Assembly: GCA_022841825.1 (NCBI GenBank)
Contig: JALHQT010000004.1
Location: 248,001 to 312,000 of the forward strand
Length of the DNA stretch: 64,000 nucleotides
Reading direction: 5' to 3'
Source: Anaerolineae bacterium
GTDB lineage: Bacteria > Chloroflexota > Anaerolineae > Aggregatilineales > Phototrophicaceae
Under the pieces are notes generated by a model that made no database searches, was not told the origin of the DNA, and was given only the letters and a program-made list of their open reading frames with translations. How positions within the stretch are numbered: the first letter of the stretch is position 1; every line of letters starts with the position of its first letter. Below, piece after piece: positions 62,980 through 64,000 of the stretch. A program made the position numbers and the translations under genes.

Positions 62980-64000
62980 TCAGATGCTGCTGAGGAGATC
63001 GAGCACCGTTCGCGCGAAAGCAATCAGGGTGGTGTCGCCATCACTTTCGTTCGTGAGCAGCGTGACGCGCGCCAGGATCGTGCCCTGTGCCCAGATCGCT
63101 TCATATGCCTGTGGGTTCCGCCCGAAGATGCCTGGCGAAGGAAATCCAGTCGGTTGGGTCTCAAAGGGCGTAAGGTTGAGTGCCGGGATTGCCTGTTCCA
63201 CGAGCGCGGCATAACGCGCCGCATCGCTGCCAAAGTAGACATTCAGGATCACTCGCTCGCCCGTATCGTTGGTCAGCAGCAGGGCGAGCGAGGCTTCCTC
63301 AGCCTGGTCGAATTGAAACTCCGGATCATCGGCAATCGTCCAGGCGATTTCGCCAACGAGGAATGGCTGCGGAAATGCCGCCAGGATGTCATCACGCCTT
63401 ACGCGCGCGTCACTGAGTGTTTGGGCGCTGGCAGACGGCGTCGCAGTTGGGGCAATGCGAGGGGTGGGTGGGATGCTTGTCACGTTCTGCGCGCTTGCCT
63501 CCGCCTCCGCAATCTGAGTCGCCATCGCCTGTATCTCTGCCTCCAGGGTGGCGATTGCGGCGGCATCTGCGGTGGCGGTGCGCTGAACGCTGGCGCTGGT
63601 CGCCTGTGCCTGCTGCAAGTCGGACTCTGCGCTGGCGATTTGAGTTGCCTGCCCCGCCTGGGTCGCCGCCGCTTGTGTGGCGAAGTCTACCTGGGCAGCA
63701 GCCGCGCTTTCGGCATCGGCAGCCTGGGCGCTGACGATCAGTGCCACGCCTTCCGCAGTCGTTTGCAGACCCTGGATTTCTGCCTCCAGCGCGATCCGCG
63801 TCCCAAGAGAGCCTGCCTGGAGGGTAGACGCAGCGCCCCGTACGTCGTCGATTTGCGCCTGTGCGCTCTCCCCGATGGCGGTCAGTGTTGCTTCCCCGCT
63901 GAGGGCGACCTCCAGCGACTGAGTGCCGAGCGCGGCTGCGGTGGCGTTGGCAGCGGCGGCGGCGTCCTGCGCGAGGTTGAAGCGTTCTGTTTGCTGGAAT
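62980..64000 (-). CDS. Ala-rich coiled-coil protein, 5' end outside window
   Basis: The frame is open to the right edge, so at least 340 residues are seen without a start. The first 170 visible residues are Ala/Gln/Thr-rich heptad sequence (for example QQAQATSASVQRTATADAAA), a likely coiled coil or stalk. After a Pro/Thr hinge (PPTPRIAPTATPS) comes a globular C-terminal domain of about 150 residues (EFQFDQAEEASLALLLTNDT). Function unknown. It precedes the lipoprotein gene by 134 bases. Confidence 0.65.
   Translation of the reverse strand, partial: FQQTERFNLAQDAAAAANATAAALGTQSLEVALSGEATLTAIGESAQAQIDDVRGAASTLQAGSLGTRIALEAEIQGLQTTAEGVALIVSAQAADAESAAAAQVDFATQAAATQAGQATQIASAESDLQQAQATSASVQRTATADAAAIATLEAEIQAMATQIAEAEASAQNVTSIPPTPRIAPTATPSASAQTLSDARVRRDDILAAFPQPFLVGEIAWTIADDPEFQFDQAEEASLALLLTNDTGERVILNVYFGSDAARYAALVEQAIPALNLTPFETQPTGFPSPGIFGRNPQAYEAIWAQGTILARVTLLTNESDGDTTLIAFARTVLDLLSSI

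Overview
The window looks like chromosomal DNA from a Chloroflexota bacterium, probably Anaerolineae-like. This is inferred from the gene mix: a BTAD/SARP-type regulator, secreted proteins with Pro/Thr-rich tails, a complete kdpFABCDE set, an NrfHA pair, divergent FtsH-like proteases and a GC-rich composition. I saw no rRNA, tRNA, CRISPR array or insertion sequence.

Layout. 1-1.1 kb: a small minus-strand operon ending in a serine recombinase cut by the left edge. 1.4-4.5 kb: a SARP/BTAD regulator with an ATPase and helical-repeat region. 4.7-19.6 kb: a divergent plus-strand glycan operon. It encodes a sugar-binding lipoprotein-like component with two starch-binding X25-like modules, MalF- and MalG-like permeases, a cyclomaltodextrinase-type GH13, an esterase, a GH127-like enzyme, a GH13 alpha-glucosidase, a ferritin-like protein and a GH38 alpha-mannosidase. 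The intergenic promoter carries an 11-bp direct repeat with SARP spacing, so the neighbouring regulator is its likely activator. 19.7-25.1 kb: a compact minus-strand mobilisable-replicon module (HU-like protein, PrimPol/DUF3987 replication protein with a damaged 3' end, ribbon-helix-helix protein, relaxase-like protein, zinc-ribbon protein, membrane protein). It has a cluster of TGTCGG/CCGACA hexamers and a hairpin-rich, oriT-like gap.

25.2-33.2 kb: kdpFABC-kdpDE on the minus strand, including a 29-codon kdpF. 33.5-40.0 kb: one 2154-residue surface protein with Big_5-like repeats, a beta-helix and an LPXTG-type tail, flanked by a 31-bp direct repeat. 40.4-44.1 kb: an anaerobic-nitrogen cluster (YwiC-like membrane protein, NrfA, NrfH, divergent Crp/Fnr regulator) organised around a perfect FNR-type box. 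44.1-53.6 kb: mostly plus-strand housekeeping genes (HpcH/HpaI aldolase, gpmA, FAD amine-oxidase-like protein, Nudix, GNAT behind a leader-peptide/terminator, a pyridine nucleotide-disulfide oxidoreductase, coaBC) with two minus-strand genes among them. 53.6-64 kb: a minus-strand run of SPFH, calpain-like protease, VWA protein, SRPBCC protein, two tandem FtsH-like proteases, a lipoprotein and an Ala-rich coiled-coil protein cut by the right edge.

A short palindromic repeat of the GTAGGGGC...GCCCCTAC type occurs at least three times between genes. All product names rest on reading motifs by eye; no database search was possible.
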